64,000 bases of DNA, taken from the NCBI RefSeq assembly GCF_032854445.1, contig NC_088307.1, positions 10,614,017 through 10,678,016 on the forward strand, read 5' to 3'. The position numbers were made by a program, and so were the translations under genes. Positions 21,585 through 32,395 of this stretch are shown piece after piece (within the stretch, counting starts at the first letter, position 1; each line of letters begins with the position of its first letter). The notes below the pieces were generated by a model. The model worked only from the letters and a program-made list of their open reading frames with translations, had not been told where the DNA came from and did not search any database. This DNA comes from Liolophura sinensis (lineage: Eukaryota; Mollusca; Polyplacophora; Chitonida; Chitonidae).

Positions 21585-24322
21585 TTAATTAAAAATCTTT
21601 TAACCTGGATTTAAATAAAGATGTGACACTGATTACTTTGAGGTTTGGAGGAAGCCTATTCCACTGCCTGGGGGGTGATGATCTGATGAAATGTGTGAAT
21701 AGATTTGAAGTTAAAAAAGGTACATGGAGATTGAAAGAATAGGATCTGGTTGGGTAATTGTGAACGTCATATTGTCTTTTGAACAGCTGTTGAAATTTGT
21801 GAGGAAGAGAGGGTGATTGGTGAGTGGATTTATGTGCGAGTAGCAAGGATGAGTATCTGTGTATTTGTGCAAGTGGGAGGATTTTGAGGTTCTTAAATAT
21901 TGGAGCCGCAGGATCCAGTCATTGTAAGAAAGTGATGAGGCGGATGATGCAAATCTGCATTAGTGCAGAAACTTGTATCATCAGCAAATACTGCAAAATC
22001 CAGAATAACTGATGATGCTGTGATGCCAATAATGTACAATAAAAATAATATGGGACCGAGAATGGAGCCCTGGGGAACACCACAATTTACGTTACGATAT
22101 TTTGACATATTTCCCTCAAAGTGAACTGACTGGGATCGCCCGATGGATAGCTCTCGAACCACTGAGCGCTGTGAGCTGGACACTAATAGTATTCGAGGTT
22201 TTGTAGAAGGATTTTGTGGTTGACAGTGTCAAAAGCTTTTGACAAGTCAAGGAAAGACACGATAGAATGTTGTTTGGCGTCTCTGGCAACTACGAGGTAG
22301 TTGTACAGAGTGCACGCCGAGTGAGTAGTATAGTGCCCAGTTCTAAAACCAAATTGTTTGGGCGAAATGATGTCATTGGCTGTCAGAAAATCATTTATCA
22401 TGTTTACAAGTTTTTCCATTATTTTCTCAGACTAGGTAATACTGAGATAGGACGGTAGGTTGTGATATCATTGGCGTCACCACATTGAAAGATGGGGGTA
22501 ATTTTTGCACATTTCAACGAAGACGGCATACAACCTGACATAAGGGACAAATTAACTATATGTGCCAGGGGAGTTAAAATATCTTTTTGCGATCACACAT
22601 GCAAATGTCATTTAGCCTGGAGCTGATGACTTTAGACTGTGTACAGTGCTTTCAACCAGACCAGGCGAGACAGGAGAAAATTGAAAGGTTTCTTCTACAG
22701 GCTCACCAAGAACATCTGAGTAATGTTTAGGAATCGGGTGTATCTTAGCATCAAGACCGGAAATAATAGTCGAAAAAAGTCAATAAATCCATTTATAGGA
22801 AATGACACTTTTATCTGAAACAGATAACCCATCAATATTAAAACATTTAGGCATGTTCTTGCATTTACCACGTTCCATTAGATCATTCAATACTTTCCAA
22901 GTTCCTTTCATATTGTAATTTTGGCCGTTTAGTTTTTTTCGAAGTAATCCTCTTTCGAAAAACGGATCAAGTTGTTCAGTTTGTTCCTGTACGTCTTATA
23001 TTTGACGCGAGTCGGTATATCAGTAGATTTCAAATACTTGCGATAAAGTTTGTTATTCTCGAATACAGACCGTAAAATACCTCGTGTGACCCAAAGTTAG
23101 TATGTTTCGATGGGCTGTCTATGGTCACAACAGGAAAGCATGTGCCGTATTTTATGGATAATTTCCCAGTAAAACAGGGTAAAGCCTCATTAACACTATC
23201 CGATGATAGAACGTCATGCCAGTCTATATTTTGAACATTTTCTTTAAAGAGATTGACTTGTTCTGGAGTCTTGTTTCGAAAAGAGTAAGTTGATGTTTCT
23301 TTCGAAAAAGCATTTGTCGAGAAAATATTGGATATAGGGAAATGGTCGGATAAAACTGTTAAAAATATACCGGAGAAATTGCGTTGAGCATGCAAGTTTG
23401 CAAAGATGTTATCTATAAAGGGTAGCAGACCAAGAACATACTCGAGTAGGTTTGGTAATGGAAGGAAAAAGGTAATGACACTTCACCAGTTCAAAAAATC
23501 TGTTGATGGTAAATGGCTATCACACTTGAAAAAGTCTCTATTGAAGTCACCCAAGATAATACATTTTTTGTTTGCGGGTATATTACGAAGGGTTATTGCT
23601 TAGTTTTTCATTAAAAAGACAAGCGTTTTTGCTTGAAGGGCGATAAATAATTCCAACAACATAAACATTTGACGGAGCAGCGATCTCCACAAATAAAGAC
23701 TCATATCCACAATCTTCATCGAAAAACGAAAGATCATCGCGTATCTTGCAAGACTCAAATGAACTATTAAAATAAAGTGCAACACCTCCTCCCTTCCGTT
23801 TATCACGGGAGGCAGAATATAAAGTGTAGCCTGGCACTGAATATAAGCATTCGGTTAACGGGCTGAGCCAACTTTCCGAAAATCCAAGGACTGATTAAGA
23901 TTGAGAGTATGGATAAAGCATGTAATTTCGTCAAAATTTTTTGCTAAGCTACAGGCATTTAAATGAAAGGTTGAAAACTGATTTTGATTATCATATTCGA
24001 GGGTTTCTAGGTGTTGAGTGAAACTTTTAGGGCTATAGTAGTTGGACAGGTGAGAGTCTAAATTACCCCAATAGGAAATTCCATGTTCGTTGTCATCAGT
24101 ATGTGCTTTAGATGCATCATAGTCATTCAGTTTAGTTGGATTGAAGCACATCTGGTTAATAATGTCAAGATTATGTGTTGGGACGGTGGACGAGGCAGTT
24201 GATGATGAAGTAGGTGTTATGAAGGGAACATCATGGAATGGCAGGTGGGAGAATGAATTGTGAGGTGGAACATGCATAAAAGAGTCTGTGTCATTATCAA
24301 TTTTAATTGAGTAATATGCCAA
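21585..24322 (-). pseudogene. CR1/L2-type non-LTR retrotransposon ORF2, frameshifted
   Basis: In minus-strand order the domains are colinear. The endonuclease start is FHLNACSLAKNFDEI (about 23920-23960), then GGGVALYF (23790), a LGDFN motif (about 23560) and SDHFPI (23340). The reverse transcriptase follows with FLDLSKAFDTVNHKILL (22230), GVPQGSILGPILFLLY (22050) and the intact catalytic FADDT (21980). The C-terminal domain has NYPTRSYSFN, then RQWNRLPPNLK (21600-21770). The product would nick target DNA and reverse-transcribe its own RNA. At least four frame changes make it inactive. The set of motifs fits the Jockey/CR1/L2 group; the exact clade needs a tree. Confidence 0.88.
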
Positions 24323-24774
24323 TGATTCTGTACAATTTTTTCACGTAAAAAAGCCGGGATGAGTGTTAATTGTATGTGTAAGGTACATACAGAGAAATAA
24401 TACATTTAAAACAATAATTAATGAACAAAGAAAGTGAAAAAACCGATTTGCAAAAGAGCCACTATATATACACAAAAAACATAAATTAACCATACAGTTG
24501 TGTAGGATTTTCTACAAGTCACACGACAAGGTAAATGAACGTAATTAACATGAGGTGTCAACATAGAGTCGAAGACACATAGTCCTTGCAGTGTGGGATA
24601 CAATGATAAGATACTGTGGGTTGAAAAGCGTGCACACACTGTGGCTACGACACGGGGGTCACGAACAGTGTCATGGCACATTTAATACATGTACAAGCAT
24701 AACAGATATAAGTACATGTGCACGTACGTGACAACGTACACGTAAAACAACCGAACATAAAGCCTACTGATTGA
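24323..24774. other. Between LINE and lectin gene
   Basis: Probably the 5' part of the minus-strand LINE plus 3' flank of the lectin gene. It contains a GTACGTGACAACGTACACGT palindromic stretch. No AATAAA was seen close to the lectin stop codon. Confidence 0.35.
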
Positions 24775-27700
24775 TTAGAATTCACAAATATAGCTGTAAA
24801 AAGTATAATTGTACTGATCGTCCAATGCCCATTTACGGCTCCAGTAGCTCAGAGCTACAAAGTTGTCACTCGGATATTGAGGCTCAGTTCTATGCCAGTA
24901 TGGACTTGAGATTAGTAGGTTTTTCCCACTCAACCACTTCATTGTGTCAGTAACCCAGTGAGCACCAATCCAGAACGGTCCTGTAGAAACAGAAAAAGAC
25001 GGCAAACGTTTTCAGTCTAAGAGGGAAAAAAAAAACAAAAAGAAGAAAAGAGGGATAGGCCAAAATGCATGTATAAAAGGAATGATTTTCAAAATGAATT
25101 TATTCTGAGGAATTTATTTGCTGTGCTATGCTGTTCACTCTTTCAACCAGATAGACGGATACGTTAACAATACAAAAGTGCTGCCGGAGTACGATGGGGA
25201 GTACGTAGGTGCACTAAACATCAGAGCTGATGTGGCTAGATGGTGTAGTATTTGACATTTGTGATCGTTCAGCCCTGATTATTTTAATTGACAGCGGTGA
25301 TTGACCAACTGATCACTACAACTATAGCTAGTAAATTTATTCGTTTGATCCAGCGAAGGCAAAAACGGGGAAAACAAAACTTTATCCAAGAAAAAATTTG
25401 CGTCATGGCGTCGATGACTACCTTCATTGACGAATCCTTGGGTAAAGCCGTAGTATTTCTCATCCGTGTCGAGAATGAGTAGAAAACCCCCTTTCGCGAC
25501 GCAGGAGGCATTCGCGTCATTCCACCTGAGTACCTCTGAGTATGTTGCATAACAAATATCTATCTCATCTAGGTACGTCTTGTCGCTTGTACACGGGCGG
25601 CGTCCTGAGGGAACAATGATAGCGGAATTTATCGATAATTTTATTGGTTGATTGATTGACTGATTGATTGATTTATATGGAATTGATTGTCGTGAGCCAT
25701 GATGCAAAGAGGCTACACTATAAAAGACTATAACAGAGTTAAGGAGAGCAGCGACAACGTAATAGTTGACAAATGGTCATGTATTACCTGTGACATCCGG
25801 CCTCTTGTCTCGTAAAACTAATTTTCAAATGTTTAAACAGTAATATCATGGCTCACGCAGAATTAGGTAAAAACACTGCAGTGATGTTTGTTATATTAGG
25901 CGTTATTATACAGAGGGCTCCAGAAGTCGTGCACCATCCAGGTTGAGGTTGAATGCTTGAGCTGCAGAGCGGTGTGTTGCTCCATCTCTTCCAAACATAA
26001 ACACCAATTCAACTCTTTCTTGTACTGTTAGTTTATTAGCCATAATTAACTCTGAAGAGAGAAAAATTAAAATCAGTATTAAATCTTAAAGACAGAATAA
26101 AAATGAAAATCAGGATGGTGCACGACTTCAGTGACACCCTGTATAAGACGTTACTGTACCAGAAAACTCAATATGTTGGGTTGTCATGGCATTTAATATA
26201 CAGCCACTGTAAAGCAATGTATAGGAACCAGGTCTCCGGAAGGCTTAGTCAATCTTGTTAAGTCGGTATAATAGTTTGATTAAATGATTCAATCCTTCGA
26301 AACACACACGTGTGTCATTAACAAAAAAAAATGGACGTTCCAAGTCAATGAGTACAATGTCAATGACCAACACGACGCCCAACACAAAGGAACAAAGAAT
26401 TAAAAAGCATATAAGGTATGAAATTGGGACGGGACATTATACATGCTGGCTTCCTCTCCAGTCGTAAGTGGGAAGGTCTGCTAGTAGCCTGCGGATGGTC
26501 GTGGGTTCCCCCCGGGCTCTGCTCGGTTTCCTCCCACCTTTATGCTAGACGCCGTCGTATAAGTGAAATATTCTTGAGAATGGCATAAAACGTCAAATAA
26601 ATAAATAAATAACTCGATGATAAAATATCCCTTTGCAACTGTTCATGGATCTGTTCATGAATATAATGCCACTAGGCCCGGCGTTAGCGGAATTAGACAC
26701 ACTCATGAAGCAGTGTGACCCAAGATTCTGGGCGCTCTGTCACATTTACTTAGAAGAGAATTATACTCATTGTAAACCTTAAAGAAACTTAGAGTGAAGG
26801 CGTTTGATGGAAAACCTTGGGATACTAGTTTTTGCAGTAATAACTTGTGACGTAGATTGAAATCGTCACGCTTCACTCAGGATCTAACAAGCGCTACACT
26901 GTTAGAATTCCTAGTAAACTCTCGGCGATTACTGTATCTGTTTTACATATGTTGTGTAAATGTTTACCTTTTACAGTGTACATTCCAAGTTCACAAGATG
27001 CACTAATGGAATATTACTTGAATAGCAATCTGTTACACTGCTACTGTAACAATCGGTCACCATTCACATGTTCAGGTTGGGTGTATCCCACTCTCCACCA
27101 AAATGGATGAACGTTTACATCTGGTCATGTAAGACGCTCGTGTTTTTTAAATTATGTATATAAAATTACCTACCTACTTTCTTAGATTTTTATATTTTAG
27201 ATTTAAATGTATTATACAGGTTTGAATTCTGGGGTGTGCTGTCTGTTCATTATATGAACGGGGTCATGAACCTAGTTCACACCCAACCAGGGGAGTGAAG
27301 CATGGTCTGGTGGTTAAAGGTGCTTTTCTGTTGCAATAAGAAATGCGAGTAAAAATCCAGGATGGTCTCAGTGCATTTGTATATTTGTATGGTGACAATA
27401 TAAGAGATCGACGACGCTCTTGCAGCTGTATGCACGGTCTAACGATCGTTGAAAACCACTTGAATTCCACCAATATGTTCATCACATCTGAAGAGGTTTG
27501 TCAGTAATTTGCCCAAGAACATTGCTTGACCCGGGGCACAATGGTTTCCTCCACTTGTAAAACAGACGGCCTTTTCATAATTGAAAAATTATTGATTAAT
27601 GAATATTTTGAAAAGTAAATCCAACGCAACTTGATATTTAATGTCGAAATGATTATTTATTAGATTGGTGTTTTTACATCTCACTAAACAATATCCCAGT

Positions 27701-29128
27701 TATATGACAGCAGCCATATGATGGTGTGAAGAAACCGGGCAGAGCCCACCAGAGAGGCTTCTAAGGAAACCGTACAGAGCCTGGGAAAACCCCCGACCAG
27801 TCTGTTGGCAGACTTTACGGTGAAGCAGTTGGATTTGTCACATTTGTTGTTTTCTCTAAAGAATTTTTCAGAGCATCATCAGAACATGAACAAACCATCT
27901 GAACAAAGAAGACCCGAAGATGAATAAATCATCTGGTCATGAACAAAAAAGACCTGAACATGAAAAAATTAGAGAAAACGAACAAAACAGATCTGAACAT
28001 GAATAAATCATCTGAACATGAACAAAGAAGACGTGAACACGAATAAATCATCTGAACATCCTACATCATGAACAAATTATCTGAAAATTAGAAAAGGGTG
28101 CCAGACGTGACCACGAATAAATCATCTGAACATCCTACATCATGAACAAGTCATCTGAAAATTAGAAAAGGGTGCCAGACCTGACCACGAATAAATCATC
28201 TGAACATGAACAAAAAAGGACCTGACCACAAACAAGTCATGTGAACATAAACAGAAAAGATCTGACCACAAGCCAATCATGTGAACATGAAAAAAAGAAT
28301 ACTTGATTAAGAGCAAATCATCTAAACATGAGCAGATAGACATAAACATGAATAAATCATCTGAACACGAAAACACCCTATATCACAAATAAATCATCCG
28401 AACAGGAAACACCCTATATCGCCAATAAATCATGCGAACAGGAAAACACCCTATATCACAAATAAATCATCCGAACAGGAAAACACCCTATATCACGAAT
28501 AAATCTTCTGAACAGGAAACACCCTATATCACGAATAAATCTTCTGAACACGAATACACCCTATATCACGAATAAATCTTCCCAACAGGAAACACCCTAT
28601 ATCACGAATAAATCTTCTAAAAAAATAACAAAAAGAAGCCGAGGTCGTTAACACACCAGCGCGGCGCAAAGTCCCAGGAGCCTCTCACAAACGCGGTAGC
28701 TGTGAGTTCAAGTCCATCTGATGATGGCTTCCTCTCCTGCAGTACATTGGAAGCTCTTCCAGCAGCCTGCTGTTGGTCGTGGATTAGAAAAAGTGAACAG
28801 TAAGAATGAAAGTATTGCCATAGCATTTCGAGTAACCGGAAGTTATTTTTCCGAGGAAGCAATCAATGCCCAAAACTGATTATTACAACAAACATACTTA
28901 CTAACAAGTGCAGGTGATCCTCCAGTGCTCGTGTAATAAGATCCTTCAGTCATCTTGTAATAAGATCCTCCAATGCTGTTAAAGAAACTAAGATCATAAC
29001 CCGTTGAATGAAATGACAGACAACTGGTGTCTGAAATACAATTCACGGCATCTTTTATCAAACACGATGAGGACTCTCCACAACTTCCGCCCTTTATTGT
29101 TTTATCAGGCAGCCTGATGCCTCTCTTG
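24775..29128 (-). CDS. C-type lectin-like domain protein with PAN-like exon (5' end not found)
   Basis: Two exons form a C-type lectin-like domain. Exon 25604-25422 (acceptor TTCCCTCAG) reads CTSDKTYLDEIDICYATYSE then WNDANASCVAKGGFLLILDT. Exon 24980-24775 (acceptor TTTCTACAG, phase 1) reads GPFWIGAHWVTDTMKWLSGK, WHRTEPQYPSDNFVALS, and ends YICEF with TAA. The FWIGA and GGFLL motifs are diagnostic of this fold, which often binds sugars outside the cell. The motif at the sugar site is EPQ, not EPN or QPD. The third conserved Cys is Phe (DNFVALS). Upstream, 29128-28902 ends at a good donor (A|GTAAGT) in matching phase 1 and encodes a PAN-like Cys segment (DAVNCISDTSCLSFHSTGYD). A signal-peptide-like ORF (MFLWLVPLMLNGFTLS, ATG 29228) is out of frame with it, so the true start is unknown. 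The lectin exons are firm and the PAN exon is tentative. Confidence 0.72.
25715..26230 (+). repeat. Dispersed repeat R1 with nested MITE
   Basis: Core GAGAGCAGCGACAACGTAAT, TTGACAAATGGTCATG and CGGCCTCTTGTC, followed by AGAATTAGGTAAAAACACTG. It resumes after the MITE (AGACGTTACTG...TGTCATGG), matching the uninterrupted copy at 57.4-57.7 kb. It lies between the PAN-like exon and the lectin exons. Confidence 0.65.
25909..26143 (-). mobile_element. Mariner/IS630-type MITE retaining the transposase start
   Basis: 33-bp terminal inverted repeats, outward TACAGAGGGCTCCAGAAGTC and TACAGGGTGTCACTGAAGTC, both followed by GTGCACCATCC, flanked by TA. The minus strand encodes MANKLTVQERVELVFMFGRD, then GATHRSAAQAFN, a transposase N-terminal helix-turn-helix start, and the frame then runs into the terminal repeat. 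It is an internal-deletion derivative of a full transposon and cannot move on its own. Confidence 0.75.
26450..26612 (+). repeat. SINE family F1, 5'-truncated
   Basis: Starts ATGCTGGCTTCCTCTCCAGT and ends ACGTCAAATAAATAAATAAA. Confidence 0.8.
26620..27650. other. Intron or intergenic, nothing recognised
   Basis: Lies in the proposed intron between the PAN-like exon and the lectin exons. No exon or repeat was recognised. Confidence 0.4.
27652..27830 (-). repeat. SINE family F1, divergent
   Basis: TTATTTATTAGATTGGTGTT, then GACAGCAGCCATATGATGGT and AAACCGGGCAGAGCCC, followed by a partial duplication of the same segment. Confidence 0.65.
27860..28620. repeat. Compound minisatellite, two related units
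   Basis: The left half repeats ATGAATAAATCATCTGAACA with AACAAAGAAGACC; the right half repeats about 37 bp (ACACCCTATATCACGAATAA, ATCTTCTGAACAGGAA). The halves share AATAAATCATCTGAACA, so the second derives from the first. Confidence 0.8.
28627..28790 (+). repeat. SINE family F1, 3'-truncated
   Basis: GTCGTTAACACACCAGCGCG, CAGGAGCCTCTCACAAACGC, TGTGAGTTCAAGTCCATCTG. It ends at GCTGTTGGTCGTGG. Confidence 0.7.
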
Positions 29129-29309
29129 CTGAAATCACGCCAGAAACGGTAACTCCGTTCATTTTGGGTTTTTTTGATGCAGATAGAGTAAAACCATTCA
29201 GCATTAGAGGCACGAGCCAGAGAAACATACTAGTTCCGGAAATGAGACGTTTGTAAGTCCAGTTCCTTCCGTCTTTTTTTCTTGTTGTTTTCTTTGGCCT
29301 GTAAAACAA

Positions 29310-30845
29310 GAAATGTTCCTTGTTTTGTTTTCACATGGACAGTAGACATAAATGTGGTCTATATGCTGCGCAAAGGTTACAACCGCCTGTCATGTTGGCA
29401 AAGAAGGATGTCACTACTCATACAAAATTTATAATCTCGTTTCCTTTCGAATTCTAATCGCAGAAGCCAAACACGCCGTTAGAATTGCCTGCTGTTACTG
29501 TTACACCCACAGAACATGTTTATAATATACAGGTCGCTGTTATGTTTTGCACATATGGAAATTCTTTTCAAATCTCTTTACTGATGTTTTCATTGGCAGG
29601 CATTTTGTGTCATCACGTTAAAATCGATGTGTATAGAAAATTGGCTTTCAGCCATAGAAATATCAACAGAGATACAAACACTCTACCAAGATTGTTGTTC
29701 GGGTGGCAAATATTATCAGGCAATGTATGAAATCAAAAGTCGGCGTGTTTTCTCTAAGATCCCTGGAGTATTTATAAATGTGCATTCAATACTTTCTAAC
29801 AACATTATAACACCTTTAGATGGATAAGCTCAAATTTTAAATCAAGGTTCGTGTCTCCAGCAACTTCGATCGCAAGACAAAAGCATGTGTGTCAAAATGG
29901 TAGAACTAGTATCTCTTGAACCTGCGGTATGACATGATTTGGCGATAGAAAATAAATAAAAGTAAATACTATATACTGTACATTTCTGTTTGAAGACCGT
30001 TCTGGCATACATTAACTTAAGTCAGAAACTCCGCTACAACTGAAATGTTTAGCTCTTAGGGTTTGGTATGGTAAAACGGGGAACGGTAGCCTTGACAGTC
30101 CTCTCTACTCTCACCCTCAAGATCGTCAACGAAGAGAAAAATAAATACAGATTTCATGGCACATGTCTCTACCTACCGATGAAATACGGAATAGTTGATT
30201 CACACCATCGCGTGCAGTCTGATGTAAACATGTATGTACACATCACGTGACAGCTTTAGATCAACGGTTTTAGTGTCTACAAGTAAATAACTATGGAAAT
30301 CAATATGGTTATCTGAAATAACAAAGGTTTGAAAACTGACCGACCCTCGCTGACGGACCAAGGGGAAACGACTCTACAATGCTTGTATATCTAATTTATT
30401 ATAGCACTGGGCATGCAGTTATTAACTTTAAACTTTGTCATGTTCTGTTTGCACATGTAGCACCACTACTGGATGTCTCAAAATCACGATAAAGAACAAC
30501 AACAGCAACAAAGAAGTTTTTAAGGTTTCAAATTATGAAACCCTGATTTTTAACCAGGCTGCAGTCGTTCAAATGTGTTTGAATTTGTATTATCGCTTTG
30601 TCTGGACAATGGTCACTTCTAAACACATGAGAAAAATATGGCCCTTAATGAGTTACAAGATTTACTTCGCATTTAATCGGTAGAGGGCCGATTCTTGATG
30701 TGCTCATAACGTCAAGGTGTGCATGCGCTGATCTGAAATTATATGTTGCGTGACATCTATAGGGTGTGCGAAGCATCCTTGTTATTTGACTACTTCGCAA
30801 ATAATGGAAAGTATCACATGGAAATTATAAACTTAAACTTAACAT
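29310..30845. other. Upstream of lectin gene, nothing recognised
   Basis: The first exon of the lectin gene may lie here, but no signal-peptide exon with a donor in the required phase was found. Open frames at 29485-29730 and 30435-30683 have no recognisable product. Confidence 0.35.
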
Positions 30846-30849
30846 ACGT

Positions 30850-31180
30850 GTACGTATTATAAATGTACTCAGTGTAAATACGTTACATTTTACATTTTCT
30901 CGTTGGGAATACGTCATATTATACATGCACTCAGCGTAAACGTGTCACATTATACATGTACTCAGTGTGAACACGTCACATTATACATGTACTCAGTGTG
31001 AACACGTCACATTATACATGTACTCAGTGTGAACACGTCACATTATCCATGTATTCAGTGTAAACACGTCACATTATACACACTTGTACTCAGTGGGAAC
31101 ACCTCACACTATACATAAATGTATACTCGATGTGAACACGTTACATTATACATGTACTCAGTGTAAACACGTCACATTGC
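30850..31180. repeat. 31-bp minisatellite
   Basis: About ten units of GTGTGAACACGTCACATTAT plus ACATGTACTCA, with diverged outer units. Confidence 0.85.
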
Positions 31181-31189
31181 ACCTGGCTA

Positions 31190-31865
31190 AAATGAGCTGA
31201 TGTAGTAACAATAACAACTAATAACAACTAGATATGAAACCGAAGGGCATTTTTTTTTCGGGGAAGTTATTTGCCGTGCTGTCGCTATCGTATTATATCT
31301 ATTGCAGCGTTATGGTGGGAGGAACTATCTGCAAGTTGTTGGAGGACCTTATTTACCCATTGGAACCCATGGTTTGGTTTCGCTTACACCAGCAAATCTG
31401 AAATATTTATACCACAGAGTAAGGCACTTCATCGCTATGTATTTCACCCGCCTATTCCTTGAATAATGTTAAACCACAGTTTTACTTACACCAGCTTTAC
31501 CTGCTTAACACCTGTGGTGTATAACTCCGGAGTTATATACCTCGCTTTTTTCGCTTTCATGCAGTTTGGTGCTGGTGAAGCGGGATTCGATCTTGCCACT
31601 TCACAGCACCCAGGGCCTGAGGTATTTTAACATGTAAAGGCCTCAAAATTGAATGAAGGAACAACAAGACAAGAGCTTGATTCGCACTCGCCATTTCACT
31701 GGTTCTAGGGGCCTGGGCTTGAGATTTTTTAAAAGAAGTAAAGGCCTCAGACGGAAATAAAGGAACAAGACAATGTCCTTAGCGAGAGTACTATAAGGCG
31801 ATAAAGCCAATGTAATACGACATGCATGCTTAAGAACTGTGGCACGACATATCATTGCCAGATTT
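31190..31865. other. 3' flank of gene A, nothing recognised
   Basis: Short AATAACAACT repeat at 31206-31232 and no supported gene. Confidence 0.4.
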
Positions 31866-31867
31866 TT

Positions 31868-32010
31868 TTTCTTTTGATTATTTGATTGGTGTTTTGATTA
31901 GTGTGTTACGCCGTAGTCAAGAATATTTCACTTATACGACGGCGGCCAGCATTGTGGTCGGAGAGAAACCGGGCAGAGCCCACGGCCGTCTGCAGCACTG
32001 CCAGATATGA
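31868..32010 (-). repeat. SINE family F1, truncated
   Basis: TTATTTGATTGGTGTTTTGA, CTTATACGACGGCGGCCAGC and AAACCGGGCAGAGCCC. A short TTGATTAGTG duplication lies in the tail. Confidence 0.8.
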
Positions 32011-32077
32011 TTAGTGTATTTTGCCCCATAGAAACAGTTGTACAAAAGTCGGAAAAAACTTGAGCTTGACTATGCTT

Positions 32078-32083
32078 TTTATT
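32078..32083 (-). terminator. Poly(A) signal of gene A
   Basis: AATAAA on the minus strand, 53 nt after the TAA stop. Confidence 0.6.
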
Positions 32084-32135
32084 ACCATCGAAAGCATCTC
32101 TGATGGCGAAGTACAATTACAACTGCCCAGGTTGG

Positions 32136-32300
32136 TTACGCTCCAGGTAAATTAGAGACGCCGTACTGAATGTAGTATGTTCCGTCTATTATCTTCCAAA
32201 GGATAATATCTCTGAAAGAATAAAAGCACGCTTCAATGAGTTTACTGTAAGGCGACGTGTACTTGGTTCTTTATATTCATCATTTGGTATATTTATTTGG

Positions 32301-32395
<95 letters not shown>

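Noticed and set aside
27860..28620. Possible CRISPR-like array
   Set aside because: Repeats are contiguous and degenerate without unique spacers, in an animal genome; it is a minisatellite.
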